Of a stretch of DNA of 22,332 nt, positions 1 to 7,910 are shown piece by piece. The notes under the pieces are model-generated. The model had not been told where the DNA came from. It ran no database searches and worked only from the letters and a program-made list of their open reading frames with translations. The DNA lies in assembly GCA_035315685.1 (NCBI GenBank), contig DATFXR010000071.1, positions 1-22,332 on the forward strand, written 5' to 3'. Within the stretch, counting starts at the first letter, position 1. The number at the start of each line of letters is the position of its first letter. This stretch comes from QHWK01 sp035315685. Its GTDB lineage: Bacteria; Acidobacteriota; Vicinamibacteria; Vicinamibacterales; CAVVIG01. Made by a program: the position numbers and the translations under genes.

Positions 1-135
1 ACCATCGCCGGCGCCGCGATCATGGCGGTCATTCAGATCGGCTGCTCGCAGCAGGGATTGCCGAACTGGGTTCAGCAGATCGTCACCGGGTCGATCATCG
101 TCGGCGCCGTGGCGCTGGATCGGCTGCGGACGTGA
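1..135 (+). CDS. C-terminal end of ribose/fucose-type ABC transporter permease (partial)
   Basis: The window opens inside a gene. Frame 1 reads 44 residues to TGA at 133-135, including AAIMAVIQIGCSQQG, a hydrophobic helix (QQIVTGSIIVGAVALD) and the ending RLRT. This matches the last membrane helix of RbsC/AraH-type permeases (BPD_transp_2 family), which commonly end in a hydrophobic stretch followed by D-R-L. Such permeases form the inner-membrane channel of a sugar ABC importer. The stop codon overlaps the GTG start of the fuconate dehydratase gene by 4 bases (GTGA), so the two are very likely one operon, and L-fucose or a related 6-deoxy sugar is a plausible substrate. The family call rests on a short tail and on context. 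Confidence 0.7.
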   Translation, partial: TIAGAAIMAVIQIGCSQQGLPNWVQQIVTGSIIVGAVALDRLRT

Positions 136-1424
136 CGATCCGCGAGCTCGAGGTCCTCGATCTGCGCTTCCCCACCTCGCGAACGCAGGCGGGGACCGAC
201 GCCATCCACGTCGATCCCGACTATTCCGCCGCATACGTGCTCCTCTCGACCGACCTCGGCGTCACAGGACATGGCCTCGCGTTCACGATCGGCCGCGGCA
301 CCGAGGTCGTCGCGGCGGCTGTCGAAGCGTTCCGGCATCTGGTGGTGGGGCAGCGCCTCGCAGACATCACTGCGGACTTCGGCGGGTTCTGGCGGCGGCT
401 TGCATCAGAATCGCAGTTGCGCTGGCTCGGCCCGGAAAAAGGCGTCATCCATCTCGCGCTCGCAGCGATTGTCAACGCCATCTGGGATCTCTGGGCAAAA
501 GTCGCGGGCAAGCCGGTGTGGAAACTGCTCGCCGACCTGACGCCCAGGCAGCTCGTGTCGTGCATCGACTTCCGCTACATCACCGACGCGATCACGCCAG
601 ACGAGGCAATCGAGATCCTCGAGCGACTCGCACCGAGCAGAGCTGACCGCGAAGCGGAACTGGCGCGCGTCGGGTACCCGGCGTACACGACGTCGGTCGG
701 ATGGATGGGGTACTCGGACGAACGGATCGTCGCCCTGTGCCGCGACGCGATCACGGAGGGTTGGACCCATTTCAAGGTGAAGGTGGGCGGTACGCCCGAC
801 GACGACAGGCGTCGTGTCGCGACAGTGCGAAAGGAGATCGGCACGTCGCGCACGCTGATGATCGACGCCAACCAGAAATGGAACGTCGACGAGGCGATCG
901 AGCGCGTCGCCGAGCTCGCGGAGTTTCGACCGTGGTGGATCGAGGAGCCGACGTGCCCGGACGACGTGCTCGGCCACGCAGCGATCGCAAGAGCGGTTCG
1001 GCCGCTTGGCGTCGGCGTCGCGACGGGCGAGCATTGCGCCAACCGGATCGTCTTCAAACAATTGTTCCAGGCACAGGCGATCGATTTCTGTCAGATCGAC
1101 AGCTGCCGGATCGGCGGCGTCAACGAGAACCTTGCGGTGATGCTGATGGCGGCGAAGTTCGGCGTGCCGGTCTGTCCGCACGCAGGGGGCGTCGGCCTGT
1201 GCGAGTACGTGCAGCATCTGTCCATGTTCGACTACATCGGCATTTCGGGCACGATGGACGGCCGTGTCATCGAGTACGTCGATCACCTCCACGAGCACTT
1301 CGAGGATCCCGTTGTGGTCCGGCGGGGCCGTTACCTGCCGCCGCTCCGGCCCGGCTACAGCATTGCGATCCGCGAGGCGTCGCGCACCGGACACCGGTAT
1401 CCGGACGGAAGGGTGTGGACATGA
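132..1424 (+). CDS. fucD: L-fuconate dehydratase (enolase superfamily)
   Basis: This 430-residue protein belongs to the mandelate racemase/enolase superfamily. It most resembles L-fuconate dehydratases, which convert L-fuconate to 2-keto-3-deoxy-L-fuconate in the non-phosphorylated L-fucose pathway in the cytoplasm. Visible active-site elements are the KxK pair K215/K217 in HFKVKVGG, metal ligands D245 (MIDANQKW), E271 (WIEEPT) and E300 (ATGEHCANR), and the general acid/base H350 in VCPHAGGVGLCEYVQHLS. Both length and the HAGGVGLCEYVQHLS segment are typical of FucD and of the human homologue ENOSF1. The GTG start at 132 overlaps the upstream permease stop, and there is no strong ribosome-binding site, so translational coupling is likely. 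A related acid-sugar dehydratase specificity cannot be excluded, but the fucosidase nearby supports fuconate. Confidence 0.9.
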   Translation: MTIRELEVLDLRFPTSRTQAGTDAIHVDPDYSAAYVLLSTDLGVTGHGLAFTIGRGTEVVAAAVEAFRHLVVGQRLADITADFGGFWRRLASESQLRWLGPEKGVIHLALAAIVNAIWDLWAKVAGKPVWKLLADLTPRQLVSCIDFRYITDAITPDEAIEILERLAPSRADREAELARVGYPAYTTSVGWMGYSDERIVALCRDAITEGWTHFKVKVGGTPDDDRRRVATVRKEIGTSRTLMIDANQKWNVDEAIERVAELAEFRPWWIEEPTCPDDVLGHAAIARAVRPLGVGVATGEHCANRIVFKQLFQAQAIDFCQIDSCRIGGVNENLAVMLMAAKFGVPVCPHAGGVGLCEYVQHLSMFDYIGISGTMDGRVIEYVDHLHEHFEDPVVVRRGRYLPPLRPGYSIAIREASRTGHRYPDGRVWT

Positions 1425-1436
1425 GAGGAACGTTGA

Positions 1437-1595
1437 TTCGAGCCGGTCAGCGGCGCCGACCTCGATCACCTGGTCGTGCCGCCGCGGACGGCGGGATCGC
1501 TGTTCGTGCGGCGCAACGTCCGCGAAATCCTGTTGCGCAACAGCCCGGGCATCGCCGACACGAAGCGCGCCAGCGTGGACCGCGAATCGTTCTGA
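1437..1595 (+). pseudogene. 3' remnant of an unidentified protein-coding gene
   Basis: After the fucD stop, the frame of codons starting at 1437 stays open for 52 codons to TGA at 1593-1595. It reads like real protein (for example VVPPRTAGSLFVRRNVREIL), and nearly every third codon position is G or C, the codon signature of true genes here. This frame has no start codon, and a TGA lies just upstream at 1434. An ATG at 1421 overlaps the fucD stop (ATGA) but is in another frame and yields an unconvincing Arg-rich product. The simplest reading is the end of a former fucD-operon gene, left after an internal deletion or frameshift. I do not recognise its family. Confidence 0.5.
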
Positions 1596-1612
1596 CGCTC
1601 GGCTGAAGCGTC
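1594..1612. terminator. Candidate bidirectional hairpin between convergent genes
   Basis: GACGCT at 1594-1599 pairs with AGCGTC at 1607-1612 around a 7-base loop. The hairpin lies between the end of the plus-strand fucD operon and the end of the minus-strand fucosidase gene. The stem is only 6 bp and no T-run follows, so it is a weak candidate. Confidence 0.3.
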
Positions 1613-1619
1613 AACAGGG

Positions 1620-3032
1620 CTACGATTTCGTCCGCTCGACTTTATCGCCGTCGATCTCCACGACCACGACAGTCGCCATCGGATCGAGGACGGGGCGTTC
1701 GAGATTCAGCACAGTGCGGCCGTTTTCCGTCTTCATCTCGACCGGCTTCTTGTCGGCGAGGCGATACGCCCGCTTCACCGTGTTCTTCATCGCCGGCAGC
1801 GCGAACCCCGCGCGCGGCTCGTCGAAGAACGTGAAGTACAGCTTCCCGGGCCCGGTCGTGACGCGCCACTGGATCTGCTGAAAAACCAGCGGATCGCCGC
1901 GCACGTCCTTCGTGCCACGCGCGCTCGGTTCGCCGAGCTCTTCGCCGAACGGTGTCGGACCGGCGCCGTACACCGCTTCGCCATTCACCTGCAGCCACCG
2001 GCCGACGGTGCGCAGGATGTCCTGGCTCGGCGGCGGAATCACGCCATCCGCCATCGGACCGACGTTGAGCAGGTAATTGCCGCCCTTGCTGACGATGTCG
2101 ATCAGTTTGAAGGCGATCTGCCCGGGCGACTTCCAGTCGGTGTCGTCGGCGCGATAGCCCCAGGTGTGATTGATGGTCGCAGGCGTTTCCCACGCCTCAC
2201 CCGACACCTCCGGCGGGATCACGTTGTCGCCGGTGCTGCGATAGTCGCCCTCGGTCCCGAGGCGCCCGTCGATCAGCGTGTTCGGCTGCAGCGATCGCAC
2301 GAGGTTCGCAAAACGCTGCGGCCGATCGCCGGTCATCATGCGCGGCGTGTCGAACCAGATCAGCGCCACCGGTCCATATCCGGTCAGCAGCTCACGTACC
2401 TGCGGCTCGGCCTTGCCGCGCAGATACTGGTCGTAGTCCTTCTTGTCGTCGGCCTGGAAGTCCCATTCGTTGCCGGCGCCGTTGGGCTCGTGCCAGTCCT
2501 GCGACTGAGAGTAATAGAAGCCGAGCCGCATGCCCTGACGCGCGCAGGCGTCGGCCAGTTCCTTGAGGACGTCACGCTTGAACGGTGTCGCGTCGACGAC
2601 GTTGTACGGGCTGGCGTGCGACTTGAACAGCGCGAAGCCGTCGTGGTGCTTCGACGTGATGACGATGTACTTCATGCCCGCGTCTCTTGCGAGCCTCACC
2701 CACTCGTCGGCGTTGTACTTGACCGGGTTGAATCTCGAGGCGAGCGTTTCGTACTCGCGAACCGGAATCCGCGAGCGAAACATGATCCACTCGCCGAGAC
2801 CGAGCGAGCGTTGCCCCTTCCACTCGCCGGCCGGAATCGCGTAGAGGCCCCAGTGGATGAACAGGCCGTACTTCGCCTGGCGGAACCACTCGAGGCGTTT
2901 TTCCCTGGCCGGATCCGGAGCAGCCCTGACGGGCTGCGCTCCCGACGTCGGAGAGGCAGCCCTGAAGGGCTGTGCTCCCGAAGTCAACGCGCCGACTGTG
3001 AGCGCAAGCGCGACGCCGATTCGTGGTCGCAT
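1620..3032 (-). CDS. Secreted alpha-L-fucosidase, GH29
   Basis: This 470-residue protein hydrolyses terminal alpha-L-fucosyl residues with retention of configuration. The start at 3032 is chosen because a GAGG ribosome-binding site lies 5 bases upstream and the resulting N-terminus (MRPRIGVALALTVGALTSGA) is a signal peptide; an upstream in-frame ATG at 3074 lies inside the preceding gene. GH29 hallmarks are FIHWGLYAIPAGEW near residues 58-71, KYIVITSKHHDGFALF, RLGFYYSQSQDWH, the nucleophile D228 in ALIWFDTP, and SKGGNYLLNVGPMADG. The acid/base residue is not conserved enough in this family to name. Residues 18-41 are two 12-residue repeats encoded by an inserted palindromic DNA repeat. The start lies 7 bases after the stop of the TonB-dependent receptor gene, so both are co-transcribed, and the product probably acts in the periplasm or on the outer membrane on what the receptor imports. 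Confidence 0.93.
   Translation of the reverse strand: MRPRIGVALALTVGALTSGAQPFRAASPTSGAQPVRAAPDPAREKRLEWFRQAKYGLFIHWGLYAIPAGEWKGQRSLGLGEWIMFRSRIPVREYETLASRFNPVKYNADEWVRLARDAGMKYIVITSKHHDGFALFKSHASPYNVVDATPFKRDVLKELADACARQGMRLGFYYSQSQDWHEPNGAGNEWDFQADDKKDYDQYLRGKAEPQVRELLTGYGPVALIWFDTPRMMTGDRPQRFANLVRSLQPNTLIDGRLGTEGDYRSTGDNVIPPEVSGEAWETPATINHTWGYRADDTDWKSPGQIAFKLIDIVSKGGNYLLNVGPMADGVIPPPSQDILRTVGRWLQVNGEAVYGAGPTPFGEELGEPSARGTKDVRGDPLVFQQIQWRVTTGPGKLYFTFFDEPRAGFALPAMKNTVKRAYRLADKKPVEMKTENGRTVLNLERPVLDPMATVVVVEIDGDKVERTKS
2917..2985. repeat. Two tandem palindromic repeat units inside the fucosidase gene
   Basis: Two units with a 36-bp period each hold a palindrome: CAGCCCTGACGGGCTG at 2921-2936 and CAGCCCTGAAGGGCTG at 2957-2972. 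Each is followed by near-identical GCTCCCGACGTC or GCTCCCGAAGTC. The period is a multiple of three, so the reading frame is kept. The units encode SGAQPFRAASPT and SGAQPVRAAPDP, just behind the signal-peptide hydrophobic core. They resemble REP-type intergenic palindromes more than native enzyme sequence. Confidence 0.85.
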
Positions 3033-3039
3033 GTCGACC

Positions 3040-6000
3040 TCAGAAAGTGATGCGCGCCGACAATTGAACCACACGCGGCGGCCGCGTCGGATTCGAAATG
3101 CCGATTGCGGTGCCGAAATTCGGGTTGATCTGACTGCCGTTCACGTCGAACCGTGCCGTGCGGTCGATGTCCTGGAATTCTACCTGGTTGAACAGGTTGT
3201 AGATCTCGGCGCGGAACTGCAGCGCGCGCGTCCCGGTGATTACGACGTTCTTGAAGATTGCGAAGTTGGTGTTGATGACTCCCGGCTTCCTGACGACGTT
3301 GCGCGGCGCATCGCCGTAGCTGCCGCGGGTCGGCCTTGTGAACGCCGCCGTGTTGAAGAAGCCGGTCAGCGGATCACCGCCGCCGGCGAGCGGATCACCG
3401 GTGAGGACCGGACGCACGAGGTGCAGACACGGCTCGCTGCCGGCGAGGCAGGCACCGTTGCCGCCCTCACCGCCGGTGAAGTCGAAGCCGTCGGTGGTCG
3501 TGAACGCGACATTGGCCCAGTCGCCCGAGACGAAGTCATTCTCGCCCGACACCTGCCAGCCGTCGAGCAGCACCTTCATCGGTCCGCTGTGCCGGCCGGG
3601 CAGATCCCAGGCGTAGTTGATCACCAGGCTGTTGCGGTTGCTCTGAATGAGCTCGGAATAGAAGAAGGCCTCCGGGCGATTGAGCGCGTACGACAGGTTG
3701 CCAGGATCTTCGTCGGCGACGCCACGCGCCCGCTGCAGCGCGTAGGCGACGCCGAACTGCACGCCGCGGATGTAGCGGCGATTCACCTGTACTTGCAGCG
3801 ACTGATAGTCGCCTTCGGCGAGGTTGCCGCGGACGCGAATGTTCTGGTAGCCGCGATACGGTCGCAGAAATTCGGCAGGCAGCGCCGCCGCCGTTGGCGA
3901 TGCCGTCGCGGGCGCCGTCGGATCGCGGTTCGCCGGATTCAGATCGGTGAACCGCGCGCCGTCCGGGACGCCGTTCAGGTCGTAGTACATCTCCATGTTG
4001 TACGACTTGTAGCCCGAGTAGGTGACGTCCACCGCGGTACCCCAACCGATCTCGCGCCGGATGCCGGCAGACCAGTTCACCGAGCTCGGCGTCTTGTAGC
4101 TCACCTCGAGCGCTTCGACAGTCGCCGGCCGGTTCGCCAGCGAGTTGCCCGGGACGAGCAGGTTGCTGAGCGTGTTGTAGTTCACCGTCGGATTGTGGAT
4201 GAACGGCGGGTTCGACGCGAGATTGCCGAGCGATCCGCCGCCAAGCCGCGCCTGATGGAAGTACCCGGCGCTCGAGTGCACGACCGTCGATCCCGCGCCG
4301 GTGAGATCCCAGCTGAAGCCGAGGCGCGGCTCGATCTGCGGCTTCAGCGCGTCGCGGAACCCCTGCGGCACGCCGGGATCGGTTTCCTTCACCATCCCGT
4401 TGTCTTCCTTGCCAGTTCCCGGCACGTAGGCGCCGATGAAGACGGAATTCAGCGCCTGACCGGTGATCGGATCGTAAGCGACGCGCGTCCCGTTGATGAT
4501 CGCCGGCACATACAGTCGCGGCGCCGCCGCCGGATCGTAGAGTGCCGGGTCGAAGTTCGACACCTGACCGTCCGGGCGGTAGTACGGCGAGTACCAGAGG
4601 AAGCGCGCGCCGTAGTCGATCGTCAGCCGCGGCCGCGCCTGCCACGTATCCTGCGCGTACCACTCGGACCACCACTGCCGATTCTGCGTGATGCGGTACT
4701 TGTCGGTCTCGGTATACTGCGAGAACACGCCGAGGATCGCGTTCGCGAACGCGAAGTTGGTGTTCAGCGGATTGCTGGCGTTGTTGCTGAACGTGATGTC
4801 GCCAGCCCAGTTGCCGCCGCGCGCCTCGTTGTTCTGCATGTATTCGTAGTGGCCGCCGACCTTGACGGTGTGCGCCGCGCGCGTCCAGGTCAAGTTGTCG
4901 CGGACGCTGCTGAGCCAGTCGTAGGCGGTCGAGCCGACGCGGTTGTCGTAGGTCCAGTCGGGCGTGTCGATCCCGGTCGTGTTCAGGCCGAAGCGGATGA
5001 ACGGCATGTAGCCGTTCGGGTTGAGCTGAGGGTTGAACTGCGCCGACGTGAAGCCGACTGTCGATCGGGTGAAGCGCGTGTAGTCGGCGTCCGTTCGCGC
5101 TCCGAACCCCTCGGTGGCGCGCCGCACGCCCGCGCCGAACTCGTTGACCGCGTTCGACCGGAACACGTGGTTCCAGCCGCCGTTGACGCCGCTGTCGCCC
5201 GACACGTAGTTGCCGTCGAAATAGCCCCACTTCGCCGGGCCGGCTGTGATCTCCGATCCAAATTGATTGGAGCTGAACTGCCGGTACGACACCCAGTAGC
5301 TGTTGCTGCCCGACGGACGGCCGTCGATCCGCAGCAGGTTGTTCATGCGCGGATTGTCGGGCGTCTCCTGGCGCGTGAAGTTCGACAGCGCGCCGCAGCC
5401 GGCACTGCTGCAGTTCACGTTGGGCAGCGGCATGTAGTTGAGGATGGCGAGGCCGTTCGGGTCGAGCCGATCCGTCGGGATCACGTTGCCCTGGAAGCAG
5501 CCGGCGCCGCCGGTGGTCACGCTGCAGGGCAGCGGCGACCGCGGGTCCTTGATGTACATCAACCGCCCGTTGGCGTCGAAGGTCTGCGAGAAGTCGCCTT
5601 TGCGCTCGAGCACCGTCGGCATGCGGTAGAGGCGCACCTGTCCGGGCTTCTGCACCTGGGGCGCTTCCATCGAGTAGAAGAAGAAGAGCTTCTTGTCGCC
5701 CTGGCGTGGGAGTGGCACCGGTCCGCCGAAGTTGAAGCCGGGCGTGTCGTATCGCTGCTTCGGTTTCGGAAGACCGAGCCGCAGGTTCTCCCACGGTGTG
5801 GCGTTCCATGCGTCGCGGCGGCCGTACCAATAGCCGGTGCCGCGATACTCGGCGCTGCCGCTCTTGCTGACGATCTCGATGTTCGCGCCGGCACTGTGGC
5901 CGAACTCGGCCTTGTAGGTGTTCAGCAGCACCTTCACTTCGGCGATCGCGTCGAGGTTGATCGACGAGTTCATCCGGTTGGTGCCCGACAGCTCGTTGCC

Positions 6001-6606
6001 GTTCAGGCCGTCGACGGTGACCTGATTCCACGTGCGCCGCTGCCCGGCAATGTTCGGCAGCTGCGATCCGAAGCTGTCGCCCATCGCCTCGATGTCGTTC
6101 TCGTAGTGGACCCCTGGCAGCAGCCGCAGCAGACTGACGACGTCGCGACCCTTGGTCTGAATCTGTGCGATCTGCGTCGACGTCAGCAGCCCCGAGTAGT
6201 CGCTGTTTCTCGGTTCGATGACCGTACCCTGCGCTGTGACGGTAACCGCTTCGGTGAGCGCGCCGATGTCGAGCTTCACCTCGCCGAGGCTCAACTGGCC
6301 GCTGGCGTTGACCACATTGTGCTGGCGCTCGTAGCGGCGGAATCCGGACAGCTCGACGGCGACGGTGTAGGCGCCCGGCTGCACGGCGCGGAAAGTGAAC
6401 TCCCCACGTTCGTTCGTCATCATGGCGCGGCCGGCGCCGGTGGCCTCGTTGGTCAGCGTCACGGTCGCGCCGGGGAGGACCTGGCCCGAGGCGTCGACGA
6501 CCGTGGCGGACAGGGTGCCGGTGTCCTGTGCGGCGGCGTCGCGCGCCACGGGCAGCAGGATAATGAGGATGGCGGCGAGAACGGGACCGAGCCGGGTGAT
6601 CGACAT
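3040..6606 (-). CDS. TonB-dependent outer-membrane receptor with carboxypeptidase-regulatory-like N-domain
   Basis: The product is a 1188-residue outer-membrane receptor of the large Oar-like type abundant in Acidobacteriota. It has a signal peptide (residues 1 to about 26, ending near DAAAQ), then a CarboxypepD_reg-like beta-sandwich at about 28-110 (GTLSATVVDASGQVLPGATV, RAVQPGAYTVAVELSGF), a plug domain with NIAGQRRTWNQVTVDGLNGN and a long beta-barrel ending in aromatic RVVQLSARITF. No SusD-like partner is encoded beside it, unlike Bacteroidetes systems. The ATG at 6606 has GGAG 5 bases upstream. It is the first gene of a two-gene unit with the GH29 fucosidase and is preceded by a sigma70-type promoter overlapped by two LacI-type operators. 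The imported ligand is inferred to be a fucose-containing oligosaccharide; the sequence itself does not show specificity. Confidence 0.92.
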   Translation of the reverse strand: MSITRLGPVLAAILIILLPVARDAAAQDTGTLSATVVDASGQVLPGATVTLTNEATGAGRAMMTNERGEFTFRAVQPGAYTVAVELSGFRRYERQHNVVNASGQLSLGEVKLDIGALTEAVTVTAQGTVIEPRNSDYSGLLTSTQIAQIQTKGRDVVSLLRLLPGVHYENDIEAMGDSFGSQLPNIAGQRRTWNQVTVDGLNGNELSGTNRMNSSINLDAIAEVKVLLNTYKAEFGHSAGANIEIVSKSGSAEYRGTGYWYGRRDAWNATPWENLRLGLPKPKQRYDTPGFNFGGPVPLPRQGDKKLFFFYSMEAPQVQKPGQVRLYRMPTVLERKGDFSQTFDANGRLMYIKDPRSPLPCSVTTGGAGCFQGNVIPTDRLDPNGLAILNYMPLPNVNCSSAGCGALSNFTRQETPDNPRMNNLLRIDGRPSGSNSYWVSYRQFSSNQFGSEITAGPAKWGYFDGNYVSGDSGVNGGWNHVFRSNAVNEFGAGVRRATEGFGARTDADYTRFTRSTVGFTSAQFNPQLNPNGYMPFIRFGLNTTGIDTPDWTYDNRVGSTAYDWLSSVRDNLTWTRAAHTVKVGGHYEYMQNNEARGGNWAGDITFSNNASNPLNTNFAFANAILGVFSQYTETDKYRITQNRQWWSEWYAQDTWQARPRLTIDYGARFLWYSPYYRPDGQVSNFDPALYDPAAAPRLYVPAIINGTRVAYDPITGQALNSVFIGAYVPGTGKEDNGMVKETDPGVPQGFRDALKPQIEPRLGFSWDLTGAGSTVVHSSAGYFHQARLGGGSLGNLASNPPFIHNPTVNYNTLSNLLVPGNSLANRPATVEALEVSYKTPSSVNWSAGIRREIGWGTAVDVTYSGYKSYNMEMYYDLNGVPDGARFTDLNPANRDPTAPATASPTAAALPAEFLRPYRGYQNIRVRGNLAEGDYQSLQVQVNRRYIRGVQFGVAYALQRARGVADEDPGNLSYALNRPEAFFYSELIQSNRNSLVINYAWDLPGRHSGPMKVLLDGWQVSGENDFVSGDWANVAFTTTDGFDFTGGEGGNGACLAGSEPCLHLVRPVLTGDPLAGGGDPLTGFFNTAAFTRPTRGSYGDAPRNVVRKPGVINTNFAIFKNVVITGTRALQFRAEIYNLFNQVEFQDIDRTARFDVNGSQINPNFGTAIGISNPTRPPRVVQLSARITF

Positions 6607-6652
6607 GCGCGCTCCTGCAGTCAGGCGTTACCGCGCCGTTGCTCGGGTGCGT

Positions 6653-6681
6653 GTGATACTATCCTTTACCGTTAAAGTCAA
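6653..6681 (-). promoter_or_regulatory. Predicted sigma70 promoter of the receptor-fucosidase operon
   Basis: On the minus strand, TTGACT (plus coordinates 6676-6681) is a 5-of-6 match to the -35 box. It is followed after exactly 17 bp by TATCAC (6653-6658), a 4-of-6 match to the -10 box. The start codon at 6606 would leave an untranslated leader of about 40 bases. One palindromic operator lies within the spacer and overlaps the edge of the -35 box; the second lies just upstream. Confidence 0.6.
6664..6677. promoter_or_regulatory. LacI-type operator O2 (promoter spacer)
   Basis: CTTTACCGTTAAAG is a palindrome with one mismatched pair. Its central CG dyad with flanking TTAA-like arms is the architecture of LacI-family sites. 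It sits between the -35 and -10 boxes of the receptor promoter, a position expected to block RNA polymerase. The lacI-type gene begins 187 bp away. Confidence 0.75.
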
Positions 6682-6685
6682 GGAA

Positions 6686-6699
6686 CTTTAACGTTAAAG
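6686..6699. promoter_or_regulatory. LacI-type operator O1 (perfect palindrome)
   Basis: CTTTAACGTTAAAG is a perfect 14-bp palindrome, centred 22 bp (about two helical turns) from the second site, so bound dimers would lie on the same face of the helix. It lies just upstream of the receptor -35 box and between the two divergent transcription units, so it could also regulate the lacI-GH36 unit. Confidence 0.78.
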
Positions 6700-6737
6700 G
6701 AGCGAGGGCTCGAGCGTCGAAGTTCGGGTTCGGGGAG

Positions 6738-6838
6738 GGCAAAGCAACCGCAGATCTCGCGGAGACCGCAGAGTTATTGGTGTCAAAACACGATCAACGT
6801 GTCTCTGCGTGCTCAGCGTTCTCTGCGGTTGCTTCCCC
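6738..6838. repeat. Long imperfect hairpin repeat element, copy 1
   Basis: Arms 6738-6773 and 6803-6838 are inverted repeats of 36 bases matching at 28 positions, including uninterrupted AAGCAACCGCAGA and CGCAGAG blocks. The loop is 29 bases. The arms are built from degenerate CCGCAGAGAACGCNGAG-like units. A second, shorter copy occupies 18539-18602. Here it lies between the operators and the lacI-type gene, so it probably falls in that gene's leader. Confidence 0.85.
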
Positions 6839-6863
6839 GGGGTCAGCGTTCAGGGTTCCTCTG

Positions 6864-7877
6864 ATGCGCCAGACGACGATGAAGCGGATTGCCGGCGAGC
6901 TGGGCGTGTCGATCACGACCGTCTCGAAGGTGCTGAACAATCACCACGACATCAGCGAGGCCACCCGCAGGCGCGTACTGGCGAAGGTCGAGCAGCTCGG
7001 TTACCAGCGCAACGCCGTGGCGCGCAGCCTGACCCTGCGCCGCACGCACACGCTGGGCATCGTCATTCCGGATCTGATGCATTCGTTCTTCGTCGAAATC
7101 ATTGCCGGCATCGAGCCCGTGGCGAGCGGGCGCGGCTATGGCCTGCTGTTGTGCAGCTCCAGCGAGGATCCCGCCAAGGAGCGTGCTGAGCTCGAAATGC
7201 TGCGCGGCCGCCAGGTCGACGGCGTCGTCCTCGCGTCGGCCAACGCCTCCGGCAACACCGACATGCTGCTGCAGCTGTCTCGCGAGCGCACCAGCCTCGT
7301 GATGATCGACCGCGACGATCATCCGAGCGTGAGGTGCCATCGCGTGCTCACCGACGACGAACGGGTCGGCGTACTGGCGACCTCGCATCTGCTCGACGCG
7401 GGGCGCCGCGCGATCGCGCACATCGGCGGGCCGCCGATCGTGCACGCGAAGCGCCGTGAGAAGGGGTGGCGCGACGCGCTCAAGGCGCGGGACGTCAAGC
7501 CGGCCGACGGATGGCTCGTCGGCGGTGGCTTCATGGAGAGTGACGGCTACCGCGCGATGAAGCGGCTGCTGACCGGGCGGACGAGAATCGACGCTGTTTT
7601 CGCCGCGAACGACCCGTCGGCGATCGGCGCCATGAAAGCGATCTGGGAAGCCGGGTTAAGCGTTCCCGACGACGTCGCCGTGGTCGGCGTCGGTGACATC
7701 GCGCTGGGCGACCTGCTGCGCGTCCCCCTGACGACGGTCGGCTGGTCGCGCCGCGATCAGGGACGCCATGCTGCCGAATTGCTCTTGAACAGTCTCGAGG
7801 GCGACGTCGATCGCGCGCAGCGGGTCATCGTTCCGCCGCGGCTGATCGTGCGCGAGTCGAGCGGCAGCACGCGGTGA
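6864..7877 (+). CDS. LacI-family transcriptional regulator
   Basis: The 337-residue protein has a LacI-type N-terminal helix-turn-helix with hinge helix (TMKRIAGELGVSITTVSKVL, then RNAVARSLTLRRT) and a periplasmic-binding-protein-like sensor domain (TLGIVIPDLMHSFFVEIIAG, VDGVVLASANASG, AVFAANDPSAIGAMKAIWE, PLTTVGWSRRDQGRHAAELL). The ATG at 6864 gives the standard LacI start, with AGGG 8 bases upstream. An in-frame ATG at 6777 would add 29 residues encoded by the hairpin repeat and is rejected. It most likely binds the two CTTTAACGTTAAAG sites in front of the divergent receptor operon and represses until a sugar ligand binds. It is followed after 33 bp by the GH36 gene, probably in one transcript. 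Confidence 0.92.
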   Translation: MRQTTMKRIAGELGVSITTVSKVLNNHHDISEATRRRVLAKVEQLGYQRNAVARSLTLRRTHTLGIVIPDLMHSFFVEIIAGIEPVASGRGYGLLLCSSSEDPAKERAELEMLRGRQVDGVVLASANASGNTDMLLQLSRERTSLVMIDRDDHPSVRCHRVLTDDERVGVLATSHLLDAGRRAIAHIGGPPIVHAKRREKGWRDALKARDVKPADGWLVGGGFMESDGYRAMKRLLTGRTRIDAVFAANDPSAIGAMKAIWEAGLSVPDDVAVVGVGDIALGDLLRVPLTTVGWSRRDQGRHAAELLLNSLEGDVDRAQRVIVPPRLIVRESSGSTR

Positions 7878-7910
7878 CGGGATGTGCTTCATCGTAGGAA
7901 TCCAGCCGTG

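Noticed and set aside
2857..6675. A 1272-codon open frame on the plus strand opposite the TonB receptor
   Set aside because: It is antisense to a receptor with clear domains. Its product is Arg/Val/Ala-rich with no motif, as expected from the complement of high-GC codons.
6777..6863. 29-residue N-terminal extension of the LacI protein
   Set aside because: It is encoded by the hairpin repeat, and LacI proteins normally start a few residues before the helix-turn-helix, as with 6864.
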